Assembly: GCA_046537875.1 (NCBI GenBank)
Contig: JBKHJZ010000151.1
Span: 1 to 7,813, forward strand
Direction of reading: 5' to 3'
DNA from: JBKHJZ01 sp046537875
Lineage (GTDB): Bacteria > Actinomycetota > Acidimicrobiia > Acidimicrobiales > VFJN01
DNA length: 7,813 bases
Positions 5,214-7,813 of this stretch are shown here, piece by piece. Both the position numbers and the translations under genes were made by a program. How positions within the stretch are numbered: position 1 is the stretch's first letter; each line of letters begins with the position of its first letter. The notes below the pieces were generated by a model. The model saw only the letters and a program-made list of their open reading frames with translations, was not told where the DNA came from and made no database searches.

Positions 5214-6473
5214 TCACGCGGTCGGCGGGCCCCGGTACTCGAAGTGCGATGCGTCCGGCAGCAGCCAGTCGCCGCCCCACGTGAACCCCCAGCGGGCGAG
5301 CACCTCGACGAGCCGAGGGTCCTGCGCTGAGTCCAGCCCGGTCCGGTTCTGCTGGTAGTTCAGGTCGACCGCCACCCCCCAGGCGTGGTGCGACACGCCC
5401 TCACCCGGGCGGATCAGCCGCGGGGCCCAGCACCCGGCGAAGAGCTCGCGGTCGACCAGTCCGGCGAGGTTGGCGTCCTCGAGCTCTCCCAGTGCACCCG
5501 CCAGCGCGTCGATCACGTCGCGGTGGCACCGGACCCGGCCCAGGATCGGCACCTCGCGGACGACCAGGTGCTCGGCCCGCCAGCCCGGGTCCTGCTCGAA
5601 CTGCCGGCCGTCCCGCCCGCCACCGGGCAGGCGGCGGTAGGAGAACTCGCCGAACCGCTCCTTGAGCTGGACCTGCGTGAGGACGCCGTCGCCGTGCCGG
5701 AGGAACGGCGTCTCGCCCGGGCCGCGGAACCGTACCCGCCGGTCGTCGCCGGCCAGCGCCTCCCGCAGCGCGGCCTCCACGGCGGCCCGGTCGCCGTCGT
5801 GGAACGCCAGCAGGTAGCGGTCGGTCCGCACGCCCAGCCGCTCCCCGGTCGGGTGCGTGATCGCCAGCTCGGCCCCGCCGATCGTCGCGTCGTCGACGAT
5901 CCCGGCCACGACCACCGAGCGACCCCCGGCCAGCTCGACGACCGCACCGGGAGCGAGCCTGCGCAGGTTCGCCGAGGTGCGCCCGAGCAGCGCCTCGCCG
6001 TCGCCCAGGGCGGCCACCGTGGCGCGGTCGGCGACGGGAACCAGCGGGGCGTGGCTCGCCGGGTCGATCGCCACCGCGTCGAGCGGCACCGCCCACCCCC
6101 GTCGGAGGTCGTCCACCGTCCGCCCCTCGTCGTCGCGCGAGCCGACCATGTCGACCACGTCCCCCCGGACCACCGAGGTGCCGATCACCGACGGGTGGGC
6201 GCCCGCCGCACCCGCGAGCCGGGGATCGAGGCCTCCGGAGGTCCAGGCGAGCAGGACGTCGGGGGCGGGCTCGGGGAGCGGGGCCGCGGATGCGGGCACG
6301 GTGCCCGGGGTGGGAGGGCGGAGGTCCGGCCGGTCGCCGCCCCCCTGCACGGCGTGCATCGCCGCACCGCCCGTCGCCAGGCCGACGGCCGCGGCGGTGA
6401 CGACCGTGAGCGCCAGCAGGGCGGTGCGGGCGTGGCGCGCCAGCGGGTGCGGTCGGCCGCTGCGCCCGGTCAC
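5214..6473 (-). CDS. Membrane-anchored M15-family zinc peptidase (D,D-carboxypeptidase or endopeptidase-like) with FtsX/MacB-like middle domain
   Basis: The protein has 419 residues. A basic N-terminus and hydrophobic segment (about 17-39) give an anchor or signal, followed by a Pro-rich linker (49-71). Residues about 262-417 form the M15 peptidase domain: SHHAWGVAVDLN matches SxHxxGxAxD, giving zinc ligands His363 and Asp370, and GDWLLPDASHFEY supplies the third ligand His410, with Asp407 as candidate catalytic acid. The DxxHFE form resembles phage-endolysin-like M15 peptidases, so the cut may be D-Ala-D-Ala or L-Ala-D-Glu. Residues 72-240 are unlike a peptidase and recall the extracytoplasmic core of FtsX/MacB permeases (EALLGRTSANLRRLAPGAVV, then GGRSVVVAGIVDD). 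The GTG start overlaps the upstream stop as GTGA and has AGGGG (6485-6481 on the minus strand) seven bases ahead, so translation is probably coupled. The frame stays open much further upstream, but there it only shadows the neighbouring gene. Confidence 0.88.
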   Translation of the reverse strand: MTGRSGRPHPLARHARTALLALTVVTAAAVGLATGGAAMHAVQGGGDRPDLRPPTPGTVPASAAPLPEPAPDVLLAWTSGGLDPRLAGAAGAHPSVIGTSVVRGDVVDMVGSRDDEGRTVDDLRRGWAVPLDAVAIDPASHAPLVPVADRATVAALGDGEALLGRTSANLRRLAPGAVVELAGGRSVVVAGIVDDATIGGAELAITHPTGERLGVRTDRYLLAFHDGDRAAVEAALREALAGDDRRVRFRGPGETPFLRHGDGVLTQVQLKERFGEFSYRRLPGGGRDGRQFEQDPGWRAEHLVVREVPILGRVRCHRDVIDALAGALGELEDANLAGLVDRELFAGCWAPRLIRPGEGVSHHAWGVAVDLNYQQNRTGLDSAQDPRLVEVLARWGFTWGGDWLLPDASHFEYRGPPTA

Positions 6474-6485
6474 GGCGCGACCCCT
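6470..6485 (-). promoter_or_regulatory. GTGA stop-start overlap with ribosome binding site
   Basis: On the minus strand, GTGA at 6473-6470 contains both the GTG start of the M15 gene and the TGA stop of the upstream gene. AGGGG at 6485-6481 gives a seven-base spacer to the GTG. This arrangement is typical of translational coupling, and it fixes the M15 start inside a much longer open frame. Confidence 0.75.
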
Positions 6486-7813
6486 GGAGGGGGGTCTTGC
6501 GGCACCGGCTCGAGTCGGGCGGCGATGGCCAGCAGCTCCTCCGGCGAGAGGGCGGGCGACCGCAGGCTGTGCGAGGAGCCTCCCTCCAGCCACTCCAGCT
6601 CGCCCCGCTCGGCGCTGTAGCGGCCGGCGACGCCCCGGACCCGCACGCCCACCTCGTCGCCGGTCGGTGGCGGCAGGGTGCGCGAGGCGACGTCGACCAG
6701 CGTCACCGTGCGGTCGCCGGGTCCCGCGTGGACCTGTGTCACCGTCCCGTCGCCGCCCAGGCGGATCGCCGGAGGTCCGAAGCCGTCGATGCCGGCGGCG
6801 ACGAGCAGGCCGGGGCGGGCGGTCACGGCCTCGTCGAGGGTGGCGGTGGCCGCCTCGCGCCAGTGCTCCGGCACCGCGACCCCGACGACGCCGAGCCCTT
6901 CGGCGATCTCTCGCAGGCGCCGCTCGGGGACGCTGCCGGCGACCACGACGTCGATGCCGTCGGCGTGCAGCCCGATGCGGCGCCCGTCCTCGCTCACGTA
7001 GCCCCGGCCGGCGTCGCCGAGATCCACCTCGCGCACGTGCGCGCCGAGGTCGCCGAACAGGCGGGGGGCCCGCCAGTCGCGGGTGGCGCGGACGGTGAGC
7101 CAGGCCCGGCCGTCCGACCACGTGCGCACCGAGACCGTCGGCCCGGTCTCGGTGTCCACCGTGCCCGCCCGGTAGGGGCTCCACGATGCCGGCAGCCCGT
7201 CGGGCACCGGTGCGTCGGGGGCCTCGCCGGCCGCGAACCCGGCGTCGACGACCTGCGACGGCCCGGCTCCGGCGGGGGCCGCGAACGCCCCGGGTGGGAC
7301 GCCGGCGTTGATCGCGACCTCGTCGAGCGCGACGCGCAGCACGGGCTCGCCCGGCGCATCGTCGTAGCCCCGGGCCTCGGCCCAGCGGCGCCGGCCGGCA
7401 TCCGCGCCGGCCCGCACCACCACGTCGAGCGGCACGAGGTGCTCGGCGTCGAGCCACACGTCGACGGGATCGGTCGGGTGCACCTCGCGGAGGTCCCCGG
7501 CGGGTGACAGCCCGTCGAGGAACGGGGCGAGCTGGGCGGCCGGCACCACCACCCCCACGGCCCGGCGGCCGGCGATCGAGCGCTCCCCCAGGCTCGGAGG
7601 CTCCGCGGCCAAGGTGAAGCTGTCGACCGGGGTCACGAGATCCAGTGGGACGGGGGCCGCCGGGGAGAACGGCTCCCGCCCCGTCATCGCCCGCACCGAG
7701 CGCAGCGGCCCGTCGGGGCAGCGGACCCGGCCGGGCGCGGGGGAGCAGCGGCGGCCGGCGGCCAGCCACCAGCGGTCGCCGTCGACGACGAGGTCGACGT
7801 CGCCCTCGCGCAG
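6470..7813 (-). CDS. Extracytoplasmic LolA/RseB-like protein with DUF4367-like segments (5' end outside window)
   Basis: The C-terminal 447 residues are present. The frame stays open to the window edge, with a complete codon at 7813-7811; the internal GTG at 7696 is not a credible start because coding-like sequence (GDVDLVVDGDRWWLAAGRRC) precedes it. In the visible fragment, residues about 1-135 look like the curved beta-sheet of LolA/RseB-type carriers, including a WLDAEHLVPLDVVV strand pair (120-133). The rest holds two segments resembling DUF4367: one near 270-308 (GLHADGIDVVVAGSVPERRL, then REIAEGL) and one near 391-435 (GELEWLEGG, then LSPEELLAIAARL). Such proteins in Gram-positives are usually membrane-anchored or secreted and linked to sigma-factor regulation or lipoprotein handling; neither role is shown here. 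No anchor is visible because the start is missing. It is coupled by a four-base overlap to the M15 peptidase, which suggests a joint envelope function. Family assignment is tentative; that the gene is real is not in doubt. Confidence 0.72.
   Translation of the reverse strand: MREGDVDLVVDGDRWWLAAGRRCSPAPGRVRCPDGPLRSVRAMTGREPFSPAAPVPLDLVTPVDSFTLAAEPPSLGERSIAGRRAVGVVVPAAQLAPFLDGLSPAGDLREVHPTDPVDVWLDAEHLVPLDVVVRAGADAGRRRWAEARGYDDAPGEPVLRVALDEVAINAGVPPGAFAAPAGAGPSQVVDAGFAAGEAPDAPVPDGLPASWSPYRAGTVDTETGPTVSVRTWSDGRAWLTVRATRDWRAPRLFGDLGAHVREVDLGDAGRGYVSEDGRRIGLHADGIDVVVAGSVPERRLREIAEGLGVVGVAVPEHWREAATATLDEAVTARPGLLVAAGIDGFGPPAIRLGGDGTVTQVHAGPGDRTVTLVDVASRTLPPPTGDEVGVRVRGVAGRYSAERGELEWLEGGSSHSLRSPALSPEELLAIAARLEPVPQDPPPGVAP

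Noticed and set aside
5385..7507. Long plus-strand open frames antisense to the M15 and LolA/RseB-like genes
   Set aside because: They are antisense shadows rich in Arg, Pro, Gly and Ala, with no ribosome binding sites or recognisable domains.
6474..7769. Upstream extension of the M15 frame to 851 codons
   Set aside because: The extra 432 residues are Arg/Gly-rich and lie opposite in frame to the well-composed LolA/RseB-like gene; the GTGA overlap with a ribosome binding site at 6473 explains the true start.
1..7813. CRISPR arrays, tRNA or rRNA genes, transposases and phage genes
   Set aside because: No regularly spaced repeats, RNA gene signatures, transposase motifs or terminal inverted repeats were seen on either strand.

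Overview
The window is very GC-rich, with dense coding, frequent GTG starts and few long gaps. Three features point to an actinobacterium: an F420-type (Ddn/DUF385) oxidoreductase, a PcrA/UvrD1-type helicase with the C-terminal Tudor-like tail, and a secreted protein with a long Thr/Pro stalk. The stalk and the gene set suggest Acidimicrobiia or a relative, but that placement is inference from style, not from a marker gene.

Layout, left to right. (1) 89-553 (+): a small deazaflavin (F420)-dependent nitroreductase/quinone-reductase-like protein. (2) 623-4021 (+): a PcrA/UvrD superfamily 1A helicase whose reading frame is interrupted inside helicase motif III by an in-frame 352-residue intein (1406-2461). 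The intein has intact splice-junction residues. Its central insert carries no LAGLIDADG motif. Instead it holds a segment resembling a GIY-YIG (T5orf172/MUG113-type) nuclease, followed by a domain I cannot assign. (3) 4022-4279: non-coding, with a structured region after the helicase gene and a ribosome binding site for the next gene. (4) 4280-5164 (+): a membrane-anchored L,D-transpeptidase with a Thr/Pro stalk, a peptidoglycan-binding domain and a YkuD catalytic domain. (5) 5165-5213: a short gap with two hairpins between convergent genes. (6) 5214-6473 (-): a membrane-anchored M15-family zinc peptidase with an unusual extracytoplasmic middle domain that resembles the periplasmic core of FtsX/MacB permeases. 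(7) 6470->7813 (-): a gene cut by the window edge, with LolA/RseB-like and DUF4367-like character, overlapping the M15 gene by four bases (GTGA).

How the genes may work together. The right half is a cell-envelope module. If the M15 enzyme is a D,D-carboxypeptidase, it would trim pentapeptide stems to the tetrapeptides that L,D-transpeptidases use as donors. Its translationally coupled upstream partner looks like an extracytoplasmic sensor or carrier protein. The left half concerns DNA repair and redox, and I see no functional tie to the right half. The most notable object is the intein: a selfish element sitting in the ATP-coupling motif of a conserved helicase, with an unusual candidate homing nuclease.
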